A DNA stretch of 64,000 nucleotides from Streptococcus ruminantium (GTDB lineage Bacteria; Bacillota; Bacilli; Lactobacillales; Streptococcaceae): the NCBI RefSeq assembly GCF_003609975.1, contig NZ_AP018400.1, forward strand, positions 1,128,501 to 1,192,500, given 5' to 3'. Under the pieces are notes generated by a model that saw only the letters and a program-made list of their open reading frames with translations, ran no database searches and was not told the origin of the DNA. A program made the translations under genes and the position numbers. This document shows positions 28,301 through 37,580 of this stretch, piece by piece; positions within the stretch are counted from its first letter, which is position 1, and every line of letters begins with the position of its first letter.

Positions 28301-28451
28301 AAAAAAAGCCCACCTAAAAGGTGGAACGGGGCATCGTATCCGATGAGAACAGAAGGTTCACACAACTATTCAAGGTCCGCTCCTGCGTTTCAATTAAATG
28401 AAGACCTCCCCAGCGTCGAACATGACAAAGTCACTATTCGGCTCATCGCAT
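28301..28451 (-). ncRNA. Probable small RNA, about 150 nt
   Basis: A complete minus-strand transcription unit without an open reading frame: -35 TTTACA, 17-base spacer, extended -10 TGATAAAAT, then about 150 nt ending in the terminator stem CCACC-TTTT-AGGTGG plus eight T. The predicted 5' GATGAG can pair with CTCATC 100 nt later, and CATCG-N4-CGATG forms another stem. Part of the sequence is related to 17763-17905 (shared ATTAAA-GAAG and the terminator stem). I do not recognise the family. Confidence 0.6.
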
Positions 28452-28457
28452 AAAATC

Positions 28458-28486
28458 ATTTTATCATATCTCAAGATGGTTGTAAA
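28458..28486 (-). promoter_or_regulatory. Promoter of the small RNA
   Basis: Minus strand TTTACA (28481-28486), 17 bases, TAAAAT (28458-28463) with TG one base upstream of the -10. Confidence 0.75.
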
Positions 28487-28577
28487 CTAAACTGATCTCT
28501 AAAATATCATCTGCTTATTTGATTACTACCTATTTTCCATATTGATGACATGTCCGTTATCATAGTCACAGGTTTAT

Positions 28578-29231
28578 CTAAATATATTTGGAAGCCTCAC
28601 GAATCGAAAGACTTGCCATCTGATTACGGTACTTATTGATAAACATCCGTACCCAATCGGGATTCGTTTTGGAATAATCTCGCAGACTCCAACCGATTGC
28701 CTTATTGATAAAAAATTCTGTTTGGTTGAGATTGTTGACAAGGATCTGTTCCAAAAGTTCTGTATCTGTATTCTCCTTTTCCAGTAACTGATGGTCAATC
28801 GCAAGCCGTCTCAACCAGAAATCATCATCCACACTCCAATCCAAAATAACCGTTTTAGCCTCTGGATGATTCAAAACAATCTTTCCGACCAGTTTGTCTA
28901 GTCCATCAATACTATCCCACCAAGATTTAGTTTGAGCCAATTTTTTTAAACGTGGTAAATCCTTCAGGGCTAGATCCTTCTTTTTTATCACCAAATAGTC
29001 AATCGCCACATATTGAAATTCACGATAAGGCTTGTCCCAACAAGCCTCTACAAAATCCCAATCAATCCCTTGACTCTTGTTTTTTTTAAACAATTCCCTT
29101 GTAACCTTGCGGCGATCTGGCGTGCGGACACCTAGGAAATCAAAATTGTTTTTCATATACGCTCTCATCGGCTGAACCTGATGAAAATCCGCAACAGCCA
29201 GTAACTGCTCTTCTAATTCTGCAATATTCAT
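28578..29231 (-). CDS. DNA alkylation repair protein (AlkD2-like)
   Basis: A 217-residue HEAT-repeat protein of the AlkD superfamily. Recognisable blocks are GVRTPDRRKVTREL (about 34-47), REFQYVAIDYLV (70-81), KSWWDSIDGLDKLVG (about 102-116), where the W and D residues form part of the alkyl-base cleft, and FFINKAIGWSLRDYSKTNPDWV near the C-terminus. It likely removes or recognises alkylated purines. It differs strongly from the islet-borne AlkD at 1321-2052, so the two are not a recent duplication. The ATG at 29231 is preceded by AAAGGAATGTAAA. Confidence 0.85.
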   Translation of the reverse strand: MNIAELEEQLLAVADFHQVQPMRAYMKNNFDFLGVRTPDRRKVTRELFKKNKSQGIDWDFVEACWDKPYREFQYVAIDYLVIKKKDLALKDLPRLKKLAQTKSWWDSIDGLDKLVGKIVLNHPEAKTVILDWSVDDDFWLRRLAIDHQLLEKENTDTELLEQILVNNLNQTEFFINKAIGWSLRDYSKTNPDWVRMFINKYRNQMASLSIREASKYI

Positions 29232-29282
29232 TTTACATTCCTTTTTGTAGTTTTTGTCTGTGCAGGGTACTTCTTTGTTTTT

Positions 29283-29425
29283 GGGCGACCAGCTGAAACA
29301 GTCTAACCCCAGACTGTATGGGCGCTTCCTTATTTTCGGGCGACCAGCTGAAACAGTCTAACCCCAGACTGTATGGGCGCTTCCCTATTTTCGGGCGACC
29401 AGCTGAAACAGTCTAACCCCAGACT
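29283..29425. repeat. Tandem 55-bp hairpin repeats (2.6 copies)
   Basis: Period 55: GGGCGACCAGCTGAAACAGTC begins at 29283, 29338 and 29393. Each unit contains the perfect inverted repeat ACAGTCT-AACCCC-AGACTGT, and the last copy extends it to CTGAAACAGTCT / AGACTGTTTCAG. The array follows directly on the acetyltransferase stop codon. Confidence 0.85.
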
Positions 29426-29428
29426 GTT

Positions 29429-29926
29429 TCAGTCCTCCACCAACGATTTTTGAAGCCAGACAATATCATGCCAGTTCCCAAACTTATAACCGACTTTCTT
29501 TAAATGAGCTACCTGTTTATAGCCCATTTTTTCATGTAGAGCAAGAGAAGCAGGATTAGGTAGGGATATACAAGCCAAGAAATTCTTAAAACCACGCGCA
29601 ATTAGCTCTTTCTCCAAGTGACTATAAAGCAAATTTCCAATTCCCTGACCACGTGCCTTTTGACTAATATAGATTGACAACTCAACAGTCCAATCATAAG
29701 CTGCACGAGGGTAGTAAGTTGAAGCGTAAGCATAACCTAAGATTCTACCTTCCTCTTCCGCTACTAGATAAGGAAATTTTTCCAAAATCTTCTCTATCCG
29801 ATCTGCAAATTCGGTAGCTGTAGGAACTTGCGTTTCAAAGGTAATAACTGTTTCTTCAACATAAGGAGAATAAATAGCAACCAGCTCTTCTACATCAGAT
29901 GGTCGTACTGAACGAATTTCAATCAT
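29429..29926 (-). CDS. GNAT family N-acetyltransferase (phosphinothricin-type)
   Basis: A 165-residue acetyl-CoA-dependent acetyltransferase. The start MIEIRSVRPSDVEELVAIYS, the VEETVITFETQVP block (25-37) and the acetyl-CoA motif QKARGQGIGNLLY (about 89-101) match the PAT/YwnH group acting on phosphinothricin, methionine sulfone or similar amino-acid analogues. True substrates in streptococci are unknown. The start abuts the lipoprotein stop codon at 29927, so the two genes are co-transcribed. The tandem repeat array begins right at the stop codon. Confidence 0.85.
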   Translation of the reverse strand: MIEIRSVRPSDVEELVAIYSPYVEETVITFETQVPTATEFADRIEKILEKFPYLVAEEEGRILGYAYASTYYPRAAYDWTVELSIYISQKARGQGIGNLLYSHLEKELIARGFKNFLACISLPNPASLALHEKMGYKQVAHLKKVGYKFGNWHDIVWLQKSLVED

Positions 29927-30544
29927 TTATTTCTCCAACAATGCACGATCATAAATCGTATAATCACAACGATAAATAATCAATCGCTTGCCATCAATCA
30001 ATAATTCAGATGTTTTGGGTGCATCTGAAGCGTATAAAGACACCTTATCACCTGCGTAAGTCGCAAGCGGTGTCCCATTTTGCGAACGAATCAAAACAAC
30101 CTTTGCCTTTCCTGTAAAATCATTTTGTAGGCTAGATACCATTCGATTAACAAGGGGAATTGCACGGTCGTAATTAGCAATGTTCACCGTGGTCTGATAC
30201 TTGGCATATAGGTCTTCTAAACCTTCTTCTGCTGCAATCAATGACGAACCTACGTGATCAATCTCATATTTTCCAAGTGTTACTTTCAAAACAGAAGAGT
30301 CTGCCTTCGAGTTCCCTTCCCTATCAACAGAATCAAATTCTGCATTCCTTGAAATGGAGAGAGACTTACCAGCCATCTCGTCAATCAATTGGGAATTTTC
30401 ATCAAAAGTTCGAACTGTCATCTCCAGACCAATCCACTCTTCCTTTGTATTCTTCCACCAGTTGGAGATAGATTGACAAGCTGATAAACTTATCAGGCAC
30501 AGACTAAAGACTGTTAACACAGCCAACTTCTTTTTCAGTTTCAT
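29927..30544 (-). CDS. Lipoprotein, DUF5052-like
   Basis: A 205-residue lipoprotein. The signal peptide MKLKKKLAVLTVFSLCLISL ends in the lipobox LSAC (Cys23). The mature part begins SISNWWKNTKEEWIGLEMTVRTFDE and contains GKSLSISRNAEFD, features I associate with the streptococcal DUF5052 family of unknown function. The protein should sit on the outer face of the membrane. The ATG at 30544 has GGGAGGTG upstream, and a good promoter lies at 30571-30600. Confidence 0.8.
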   Translation of the reverse strand: MKLKKKLAVLTVFSLCLISLSACQSISNWWKNTKEEWIGLEMTVRTFDENSQLIDEMAGKSLSISRNAEFDSVDREGNSKADSSVLKVTLGKYEIDHVGSSLIAAEEGLEDLYAKYQTTVNIANYDRAIPLVNRMVSSLQNDFTGKAKVVLIRSQNGTPLATYAGDKVSLYASDAPKTSELLIDGKRLIIYRCDYTIYDRALLEK

Positions 30545-30570
30545 ATAACACCTCCCAAGTGTGATACCTT

Positions 30571-30600
30571 ATTGTATCATGGAACAAGAAAAAATTCCAA
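30571..30600 (-). promoter_or_regulatory. Promoter of the lipoprotein-acetyltransferase operon
   Basis: Minus strand TTGGAA (30595-30600), 18-base spacer, TACAAT (30571-30576). Confidence 0.6.
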
Positions 30601-30905
30601 ATCCAGTAACTCCTATAATGAGAGACACATCCAAACAACAAGGGTCTAAAATATAGTGTTATAATTATGTACAAAGCTTTTCAATTCATCGTCAATTAAA
30701 TGATATTTTAGCTAGCATCATCGTCTTATTTAATTTAGAAAAATAATGCAAAAAAACGCACTCCAAACTTTGACGAGTAAGGATTACGGTTTTACTATTT
30801 TTTACTCTACTAACTTTGCGTCAGCATTGAGAAGAGGCAAATTCCAGTAGGATTTTACAAGAGTTGACAGCTTTCCTTTAAAAGATAATTAGCACAAAAT
30901 CTTCT
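30601..30905. other. Gene-free stretch
   Basis: About 300 bases of AT-rich sequence between the rclA-like gene and the lipoprotein promoter. I see no open frame with a ribosome site, no clear terminator and no repeat. Confidence 0.5.
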
Positions 30906-32222
30906 TTAGAAATTGAACACATCATTCAAATTCTCAGCCATGGTTGGATGGGTAAAGATTTGCGTTTTAAAATATGTATACGGAATCTTGTTATCAATTG
31001 CCATAGCAATTAAATTTATCAATTCCTCCGAATTGCGACCAAAAAGGGTCGCTCCCAGAACCAGCTTAGTTTCCTTATCAACAATTACCTTGAAGATCCC
31101 CTTTAAATCATTGTTGACATGGGCGCGTGGCATATTGATTACTGGAAGCTCATTGGTAATATAGTCATATCCTGCTTCTTTAGCCTCATTCTCCGTCAGA
31201 CCAACACGTGAGAGAACCGGTGTGATGAAGACGCTCGTTGGAATAGACTTACGCTGACTTAGACAATAGTTACCAGTGCCAGTTAACTTACCAAAGACAA
31301 TACGAAAATCATCTAGAGAAGTATAGGTGAATTGTGGACCACCGTTGACATCTCCAACAGCATAGACACCTGATACAGTCGTTTCACAGTAGTCATCCAC
31401 TTTGATGGCTCCATTTTCTGACACGGCAATGGTAGTATTCTCCAAACCCAAGTCAGCGGTATTTGGCACACGTCCTGTTGCATAGAGGACTGCATCAAAG
31501 ACGGTTTCTTCCCCCTTAATCGTCACAGCGACCTGTTCTCCTTTTGCTTCCACTCGCTCAATGCGTGCATTCATCTCAAAAGTCACACCGGCCTCTTCCA
31601 TGTATTCTTTTGCTAATTTAGCGACTACTTCTTCTTCCTTTGGCAAAATGGTAGGACTAGCTTCATATACCGTTACCTGACTGCCTAACTTGTTATAAAG
31701 TCCGGCAAATTCTAAACCAATATTTCCGCCACCAATAATAGCTAGTTTATCAGGGCACGTTTTTAAGTTCTGGATGCCTGTACTATCATAAACATGGGGC
31801 GTATCAAGCAATCCAGGAATCGGAAGAACGCGAGATTTAGCACCCGTATTGATAACAATAGTTTCTGCGGTCAACTGAATTGATTCACTTCCTGCAGACA
31901 CTTCCACAATCTTATCTGCCACAAAACGAGCATGACCTTGGTAGAGATTTGCACCACTACCTTTTAAAACCGCTTCATTTTTATTACGCAGTCGAGTGGT
32001 AACCGTTTCTTTTTGATCCATAACCTGCTCAAAAGTCCAATTTTTATCCGCAGCTACTAAAAGTGTCTTGGTGGGAATACACCCAATATTGATACAAGTG
32101 CCACCAAACATTGCAGGATTTTCCTCAACCAGAGCGACCTTTTTGCCTGCCGCCGCTAACTTACCTGCTAGAGTCTTACCAGCTTTACCAAAGCCAATTA
32201 CTAATAAGTCATATTGTTTCAT
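30906..32222 (-). CDS. RclA/Har-like flavoprotein disulfide reductase
   Basis: A 438-residue class I pyridine-nucleotide disulfide oxidoreductase. FAD motif VIGFGKAGKTLAGKLAAAG (8-26), redox pair in GGTCINIGCIPTK (CxxxxC, 42-47), NAD(P)H motif IIGGGNIGLEFAG (about 163), second FAD motif VYAVGDVNGG (about 288) and a dimerisation domain ending in IFTHPTMAENLND. The GCIPTK form and 438-residue length match RclA and the pneumococcal hypothiocyanous acid reductase Har, which protect against host-made oxidants. That substrate is inferred; a generic thiol-disulfide reductase role remains possible. Confidence 0.85.
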   Translation of the reverse strand: MKQYDLLVIGFGKAGKTLAGKLAAAGKKVALVEENPAMFGGTCINIGCIPTKTLLVAADKNWTFEQVMDQKETVTTRLRNKNEAVLKGSGANLYQGHARFVADKIVEVSAGSESIQLTAETIVINTGAKSRVLPIPGLLDTPHVYDSTGIQNLKTCPDKLAIIGGGNIGLEFAGLYNKLGSQVTVYEASPTILPKEEEVVAKLAKEYMEEAGVTFEMNARIERVEAKGEQVAVTIKGEETVFDAVLYATGRVPNTADLGLENTTIAVSENGAIKVDDYCETTVSGVYAVGDVNGGPQFTYTSLDDFRIVFGKLTGTGNYCLSQRKSIPTSVFITPVLSRVGLTENEAKEAGYDYITNELPVINMPRAHVNNDLKGIFKVIVDKETKLVLGATLFGRNSEELINLIAMAIDNKIPYTYFKTQIFTHPTMAENLNDVFNF

Positions 32223-32323
32223 ACTATATTCCTCTTGTAATCTATTTTATTACTCAGTGTATCACAAACGGATATTTTTAGCACAATTCTGCTACGGTAA
32301 AGACTAGAGGGGCAAAAAGACTG

Positions 32324-33994
32324 CTAGAACAGACCAATGGCTACTCCATTCTCTGCCACATCCATATTGAGAGCAGCAGGGGCTTTGGGAAGTCCTGGCA
32401 TCGTCATAACATCACCTGTTAGTGCGACAATAAAACCAGCTCCCAATTTGGGAACAAACTCGCGTACAGTAATATCGAAATCAGTCGGAGCACCAAGAGC
32501 GAATGGATCATCCGAAAAACTGTATTGCGTTTTAGCCATACAGACCGGTAAGAAGTCCCAGCCATTCTTAGCAAATTCAACCAATTGGTTACGCGCTTTC
32601 TTCTCAAAAACAACACCTGAACCACCGTAGATTTCTGTAACAATCTTGGTCACTTTTTCTTCCAGACTATCTTCTAATTTGTAGAGCCCCTGATAGCTAG
32701 CAATCTGATTGTCAATAGTTGCAACAACTGTCTCAGCTAATTCGACACCTCCATCAGCACCATTTGCCCAAACACTAGCCAGTTCAACAGGCACACCGAT
32801 TTCTTCACAAAGTGCTTTTAAGGTCATAATTTCATCTTCTGTATCTGATACAAATTCATTGATAGCAACCACTGCTGGAATGCCATATTTCTGTACATTT
32901 TCTACATGGCGTTTCAAGTTGACAAAACCAGCTTTTACAGCTTCTACATTCTCAGTCAAAAGCTCAGTTTTAGCTACACCACCATGCATTTTCAAAGCTC
33001 TCAAGGTCGCAACAATCACCACTGCATCGGGAGCCTTAGGTAGATTTGGCACCTTAATATCAAGGAACTTCTCTGCTCCAAGATCAGCTCCAAATCCTGC
33101 TTCTGTCACAGTGTAGTCCGCCAATCGCAGAGCTGTTGTGGTGGCAAGAACTGAATTACATCCATGTGCGATATTAGCAAATGGCCCACCATGAACAAAG
33201 GCTGGCGTACCATAAATAGTTTGAACAAGGTTTGGTTTTAAGGCGTCTTTCAAAATGAGGGCAAGAGCACCCTCTACAGCCAAATCACGCACATAGACAG
33301 GACTGCGATCAAAACGATAGCCAATCACAATATTGGCCAAACGCTCTTTCAAATCATTGAGATCAGTTGCCAAACAAAGAATTGCCATCATTTCAGAGGC
33401 TACAGTGATGTCAAATCCATCTTCTCGTGGAATGCCATTGAGCGGTCCACCCAAACCAACTGTAACCTTACGCAGAGCACGATCATTCAGATCCACCACG
33501 CGCTTCCAAATAATACGGCGTGGATCAATTCCAATGACATTCCCTTGATGGATATGATTATCAATCAGAGCAGAAAGAGCATTGTTTGCAGTTGTGATAG
33601 CATGCATATCACCTGTAAAATGTAGATTGATATCTTCCATCGGCAGAACCTGAGCAAAACCGCCACCAGCAGCTCCACCTTTAATCCCCATCACAGGCCC
33701 TAGAGAAGGTTCACGAAGGGCGACCATGGTCTTTTTGCCAATCTTTGAAAGAGCATCTGCTAAACCAATGGTAATCGTAGATTTTCCTTCACCAGCAGGA
33801 GTCGGGTTAATAGCCGTCACGAGAATTAACTTGCCGAGTTTGTTTTTCTTAACTGCATTGATTTTTTCAAAAGATAATTTTGCCTTATATTTCCCATATA
33901 ATTCAATATCATCAAAATGAATTCCTACTGTTTCAACAATATCCGTAATGGGTTTCAAGGTAATACTTTGAGCAATTTCTATATCTGATTTCAT
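32324..33994 (-). CDS. fhs: Formate-tetrahydrofolate ligase
   Basis: A 556-residue cytosolic enzyme that makes 10-formyl-tetrahydrofolate from formate, ATP and tetrahydrofolate, feeding purine synthesis and formyl-methionine. The P-loop is [18 protein letters not shown] (about 65-82); [14 protein letters not shown] (about 100) and the C-terminal [15 protein letters not shown] are family signatures. Length is normal. The ATG at 33994 is preceded by TTAGGAATTCTC, and an extended -10 TGATATAAT lies at 34028-34036. Formate from the glycyl-radical or PFL pathways is a plausible source of substrate. Confidence 0.96.
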   Translation of the reverse strand: MKSDIEIAQSITLKPITDIVETVGIHFDDIELYGKYKAKLSFEKINAVKKNKLGKLILVTAINPTPAGEGKSTITIGLADALSKIGKKTMVALREPSLGPVMGIKGGAAGGGFAQVLPMEDINLHFTGDMHAITTANNALSALIDNHIHQGNVIGIDPRRIIWKRVVDLNDRALRKVTVGLGGPLNGIPREDGFDITVASEMMAILCLATDLNDLKERLANIVIGYRFDRSPVYVRDLAVEGALALILKDALKPNLVQTIYGTPAFVHGGPFANIAHGCNSVLATTTALRLADYTVTEAGFGADLGAEKFLDIKVPNLPKAPDAVVIVATLRALKMHGGVAKTELLTENVEAVKAGFVNLKRHVENVQKYGIPAVVAINEFVSDTEDEIMTLKALCEEIGVPVELASVWANGADGGVELAETVVATIDNQIASYQGLYKLEDSLEEKVTKIVTEIYGGSGVVFEKKARNQLVEFAKNGWDFLPVCMAKTQYSFSDDPFALGAPTDFDITVREFVPKLGAGFIVALTGDVMTMPGLPKAPAALNMDVAENGVAIGLF

Positions 33995-34027
33995 GAGAAT
34001 TCCTAATTTCTTTATTATTTTGATATT

Positions 34028-34036
34028 ATTATATCA
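34028..34036 (-). promoter_or_regulatory. Extended -10 promoter of fhs
   Basis: Minus strand TGATATAAT, about 35 bases before the fhs start; no clear -35. Confidence 0.55.
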
Positions 34037-34197
34037 CACAAAACTTATTTTCGCACGTTATTTGTATTTTTTTAAAAAACGTACGGTTTTTTGTAATTAT
34101 TTGCTAATTTATTACCCTAATATAAGAAAAAACACTCTATTTTTCTGTTTTCGCATATAAATCAATTATTTTGAATGCAAAATAGTATTCCGTAAGC

Positions 34198-34226
34198 TTT
34201 ACGAAAAATCAAAATTCTAGTACAAT
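34198..34226 (+). promoter_or_regulatory. Promoter of coaB-coaC-ECF, placed against the start codon
   Basis: TTTACG (34198-34203), 17-base spacer, TACAAT (34221-34226). Transcription should start about seven bases later, at 34233, which is the A of an ATG in frame with coaB. Confidence 0.7.
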
Positions 34227-34232
34227 ATGAGC

Positions 34233-34919
34233 ATGAAACTATTGATTACATCCGGCGGGACAAGCGAAGCAATCGATCAGGTCCGCGCCATTACCAATCA
34301 TGCCTCAGGTAGCTTAGGAAAAATCATTGCGGAACAGGCTCTAAAACGCGGTCATCAAGTCACTCTAGTTACGACAAAACAAGCTCTTAAGCCTGACCCA
34401 CAGGATTGTTTAACCATCATTCAAATCACAGATGTAGACAGTCTGAAGACAACGTTGGAACCCTTGGTCAAGTCCCATCAGGTTCTCATTCACAGCATGG
34501 CTGTATCTGACTATACACCGATTTACATGACCAGTTTGGAGGAATTAGAAAAAACGGACGACCTCTCTTGTTTACTCCATAAAAAAAATACCGAACATAA
34601 AATTTCTTCAAAAGAGGACTATCAAGTTCTCTTTCTAAAAAAAACTCCAAAGATTATCTCCTATGTCAAGGAGTGGAATCCAGCAATTCGACTCATCGGT
34701 TTTAAGCTATTGGTTGCTGTCTCAAAAGAAGAATTATTGGCAGTTGCTCGGCATAGCCTTGAAAAAAATCAAGCCGATTATATTTTGGCTAACGATTTGG
34801 TAGACATAGAAGAAAACAAACATGTTGCCTACCTCGTTGATCATGCTACAGAAACACAGGCAAACACTAAAGATGAAATTGCCCAGCTCATCTTAGAAAC
34901 CTTAGAAAAAGGAGGTTAG
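34233..34919 (+). CDS. coaB: Phosphopantothenate-cysteine ligase
   Basis: A 228-residue CTP-dependent ligase of coenzyme A synthesis, encoded apart from coaC as in other streptococci. The start MKLLITSGGTSEAIDQVRAITNHASGSLG carries the dinucleotide-fold and substrate-binding residues; the ILANDLVDIE segment (about 187) holds the conserved Asn-Asp of CoaB. I chose the ATG at 34233 because the -10 box ends at 34226 and no ribosome site exists, implying a leaderless messenger; the ATG at 34227 would lie upstream of the predicted transcript start. It is followed by coaC after one base. Confidence 0.9.
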   Translation: MKLLITSGGTSEAIDQVRAITNHASGSLGKIIAEQALKRGHQVTLVTTKQALKPDPQDCLTIIQITDVDSLKTTLEPLVKSHQVLIHSMAVSDYTPIYMTSLEELEKTDDLSCLLHKKNTEHKISSKEDYQVLFLKKTPKIISYVKEWNPAIRLIGFKLLVAVSKEELLAVARHSLEKNQADYILANDLVDIEENKHVAYLVDHATETQANTKDEIAQLILETLEKGG

Positions 34920-34920
34920 A

Positions 34921-35469
34921 ATGGCTAATATTACCCTCGCAGTAACCGGATCCATCTCAGCCTATAAGGCTGCCGATCTGACTAGTCAACTGACTAAGCT
35001 TGGACATCAAGTAACCGTCCTCATGAGTCAATCTGCCATGGACTTTATCACCCCCTTAACTTTCCAATCTCTGTCAAAAAATCTAGTCCATACAGATGTA
35101 ATGATTGAAGAAAACCCCAGTCTGATTAAACACATTGATATAGCAAAAGAAACAGACCTCTTCCTAGTCGCGCCTGCTTCTGCCAACACCATTGCAAAAC
35201 TAGCAAACGGTCTGGCAGATAATATTATAACAGCAACAGCTCTTGCTCTTCCCGATAGAACGAAGAAATTAGTTGCACCAGCCATGAATACCAATATGTA
35301 CCTCAACCCTGCTACCCAGAAAAATCTAAGCAGATTAGCGGATTACGGATTTGAGGAAATCAAACCACGTAAAGCCTTACTCGCCTGTGGTGATTTCGGA
35401 ACAGGAGCTTTAGCAGAAACTGAATATATCTTGGAGAAAGTGAGTCAAACCCTTTATGAAAAACAATAA
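34921..35469 (+). CDS. coaC: Phosphopantothenoylcysteine decarboxylase
   Basis: A 182-residue FMN-dependent decarboxylase making 4'-phosphopantetheine. Visible: AVTGSISAYKAADL (6-19, flavin phosphate site), the catalytic His in IKHIDIAKETD (about 74), APASANTIAKLANGLADN (83-100), and the substrate clamp PAMNTNMYLNPATQ (about 118). The ATG at 34921 follows AAAGGAGG located in the coaB tail. It overlaps the next gene by 14 bases. Confidence 0.93.
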   Translation: MANITLAVTGSISAYKAADLTSQLTKLGHQVTVLMSQSAMDFITPLTFQSLSKNLVHTDVMIEENPSLIKHIDIAKETDLFLVAPASANTIAKLANGLADNIITATALALPDRTKKLVAPAMNTNMYLNPATQKNLSRLADYGFEEIKPRKALLACGDFGTGALAETEYILEKVSQTLYEKQ

Positions 35470-36037
35470 ATCCAATTTTGTAGCAACTATTGCAATTTTC
35501 TTTGCTGTCATGCTAGTAGTCCATTTATCTAGCTCTATCATTTTTAATCTTCTACCCTTTCCAATCAAACCTACCTTGATACACATTCCTGTGATAATCG
35601 CCTCCATTCTTTATGGTCCTCGAATCGGAGCCACACTCGGTGGCTTGATGGGGATGATTAGCGTTGTGACAAATACCGTGATTCTCTTACCAACTAGCTA
35701 CCTCTTCACTCCTTTTGTTCCCAATGGAAATATTTTGTCGCTTATCATTGCCATCGTACCACGTATTTTGATTGGTATAACACCCTATTTTGTACACCAA
35801 TTTATCAAAAATAAATTAGGATTATTGATTGCTGGTGCAATTGGTTCTATGACGAATACTGTTTTTGTATTGGGAGGAATCTTTGTTTTCTTCTCATCAG
35901 TTTACAACGCTAACATCCAGCTTATGCTAGCTGGAATTATAGGTACAAATGCTATTGCTGAGATGGTTATTTCATCTATCTTAGCACTTATAATCGTCCC
36001 AAGAATATTAAAATTAAAAAATCAGCACACATCTTAA
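35456..36037 (+). CDS. ECF transporter S component (likely pantothenate)
   Basis: A 193-residue membrane protein with about six hydrophobic segments and the S-component features of energy-coupling factor vitamin transporters (FPIKPTLIHIPVIIASILYG, about 37-56, and GPRIGATLGGLMGMIS). Co-transcription and overlap with coaC point to pantothenate or a related CoA precursor as substrate, as proposed for PanT. It needs the general EcfA/A'/T module encoded elsewhere. The substrate is inferred from context only. Confidence 0.82.
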   Translation: MKNNKSNFVATIAIFFAVMLVVHLSSSIIFNLLPFPIKPTLIHIPVIIASILYGPRIGATLGGLMGMISVVTNTVILLPTSYLFTPFVPNGNILSLIIAIVPRILIGITPYFVHQFIKNKLGLLIAGAIGSMTNTVFVLGGIFVFFSSVYNANIQLMLAGIIGTNAIAEMVISSILALIIVPRILKLKNQHTS

Positions 36038-36077
36038 ACCATGTTTGTGTAGCCATCATCCATAAATCAAACAGTAA

Positions 36078-36125
36078 AACTCTTGAAAAGTTTAATAGAT
36101 AAGCAATATCAAGAGTTTTTTTATC
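36078..36125 (+). terminator. Terminator of the coaB-coaC-ECF operon
   Basis: AACTCTTGA / TCAAGAGTT stem with a long loop, followed by TTTTTT. Confidence 0.7.
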
Positions 36126-36129
36126 TGTA

Positions 36130-36158
36130 AAAAAGAAACCCAAGTCAAACTTGAGTCT
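36130..36158 (-). terminator. Terminator of the polysaccharide-type operon
   Basis: Minus strand ACTCAAG-TTTGA-CTTGGGT followed by TTCTTTTTT, just beyond the glycosyltransferase stop. Confidence 0.8.
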
Positions 36159-36167
36159 CTGTATGCT

Positions 36168-37562
36168 TTAAGTAGTGTACTCTGTTCTTTTAATTTCGCC
36201 CCATACCTTCTTCTTTTTTTTATAGCCAATAAAGCTTGTCAGACGAACGTAATTTAAAATCCAGTGTAAGCAACAATATCTAAAAATAGAAACAATCGCT
36301 GCCTTACATAAATCAATGGGAGTAATAAACAAATCTTGAGAATAGGCGCGTTGCAAGAATGATGTGAAGGTCACAAGAGAGCAAAAAACAATATGGAGAC
36401 AGAATAACGATACTAAAAACGAAGTATTTAATTGGTGAGAAAAGAAAGATAGCAAGATAATAAAACAACCAAATGTTTCTATAAATGGAGCCAAAAATTC
36501 AAACAGCAAGTAGTAGATATATGCAAAATATCCCACCACACCAAATTTTACTCTTGACAACATTTTATAGTATTTCTTCAAGCATTGATATAGACCTAAA
36601 AACCATCTGCGACGTTGCTGGCATAAATCTCCTAGAGAATTTGGAGCTTGACTCCAGCAAATAGCGCTTGTCTCATAGCAAATACGATAAGAAATATTAT
36701 TATTACGACAAAAATAGTGCAATTTCATAACCAGTTCCATATCTTCCCCGAGAGTTTGCGTATCATAACCACCAACAGCTATTACATACTCTTTATGAAA
36801 TAAGCCGAATGCACCTGATATAATTAAGTTAGATTGTAGATAATCAAATAAAATTCGTGTCCCTAAAAATGCACAGTCATATTCAATGGCTTGAGCACAT
36901 GGCAGTAATGACCAAGGTAGTTGATAATTGTTGACTTGACCATCAACAATTCGCACTCCTTGTGCTACTTGAACGACTCCTCCAACAGAAATAACATTGT
37001 CCCACTTCTGCATTGGACGAACCAATTTTTTCAAGGAATCTTTTTGGAGTATAGAATCTGCATCAATACACAAAAAATAATCATGGTTTGCTGCATTAAT
37101 TCCAAGATTCAGAACATCCCCCTTGCCTCCATTCTCCTTTTCGATTAAGGTCAGATGTACGGAACCAAACCACTTCTCTGATATTCTATGATAAGGACGA
37201 CAGGATAAGCGATACTTGATTTCACAATGACATTCTTCTAGTTGAAAATACTCGCGTACTAATTTAGCCGTTTTATCTTTCGAACCATCATCTAACACAA
37301 TAATCTCATAAACAGGATAATCCAACTTGAGCAATGATTGTATAGAAGAAATGATTGTCACCTCTTCATTATAGGCTGGTACCAATATAGAGATGGGAGG
37401 GTAACTCTTTTTACTTTTCTCATATTTCTCACGATTTTTATAGCGCTCGTGGAGATGGACTCCTCCAGCAATGACCGAAAACATAAGAAAACTAGCATAT
37501 ATAGTGAGGTGTCCCAAAAACAAAGTTTGTGAAACCGTTAAAAAACCTTTTAACCAAACCAT
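36168..37562 (-). CDS. Membrane glycosyltransferase, family 2 (processive type)
   Basis: A 464-residue GT2 enzyme with one N-terminal membrane helix (about 10-32) and four or so C-terminal ones. Catalytic signatures: SILVPAYNEEVTI (57-69), LDDGSKDKT (about 95), DADSI (DxD, about 167), GEDMELVMKLH (TED-like base, about 274) and QQRRRWFLG (Q(Q/R)xRW, about 315). This set is typical of processive synthases such as poly-N-acetylglucosamine, hyaluronan or cellulose synthases. The polymer made here is unknown. It is the last gene of the VTC-DUF4956-CotH operon. The ATG at 37562 follows GGGGAG. Confidence 0.88.
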   Translation of the reverse strand: MVWLKGFLTVSQTLFLGHLTIYASFLMFSVIAGGVHLHERYKNREKYEKSKKSYPPISILVPAYNEEVTIISSIQSLLKLDYPVYEIIVLDDGSKDKTAKLVREYFQLEECHCEIKYRLSCRPYHRISEKWFGSVHLTLIEKENGGKGDVLNLGINAANHDYFLCIDADSILQKDSLKKLVRPMQKWDNVISVGGVVQVAQGVRIVDGQVNNYQLPWSLLPCAQAIEYDCAFLGTRILFDYLQSNLIISGAFGLFHKEYVIAVGGYDTQTLGEDMELVMKLHYFCRNNNISYRICYETSAICWSQAPNSLGDLCQQRRRWFLGLYQCLKKYYKMLSRVKFGVVGYFAYIYYLLFEFLAPFIETFGCFIILLSFFSHQLNTSFLVSLFCLHIVFCSLVTFTSFLQRAYSQDLFITPIDLCKAAIVSIFRYCCLHWILNYVRLTSFIGYKKKKKVWGEIKRTEYTT

Positions 37563-37580
37563 TTCCTTTTCTCCCCTTAA

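Noticed and set aside
33995..34110. ZTP (pfl) riboswitch upstream of fhs
   Set aside because: The leader of about 30 bases is too short, and no GGxxxC-type conserved core is visible.
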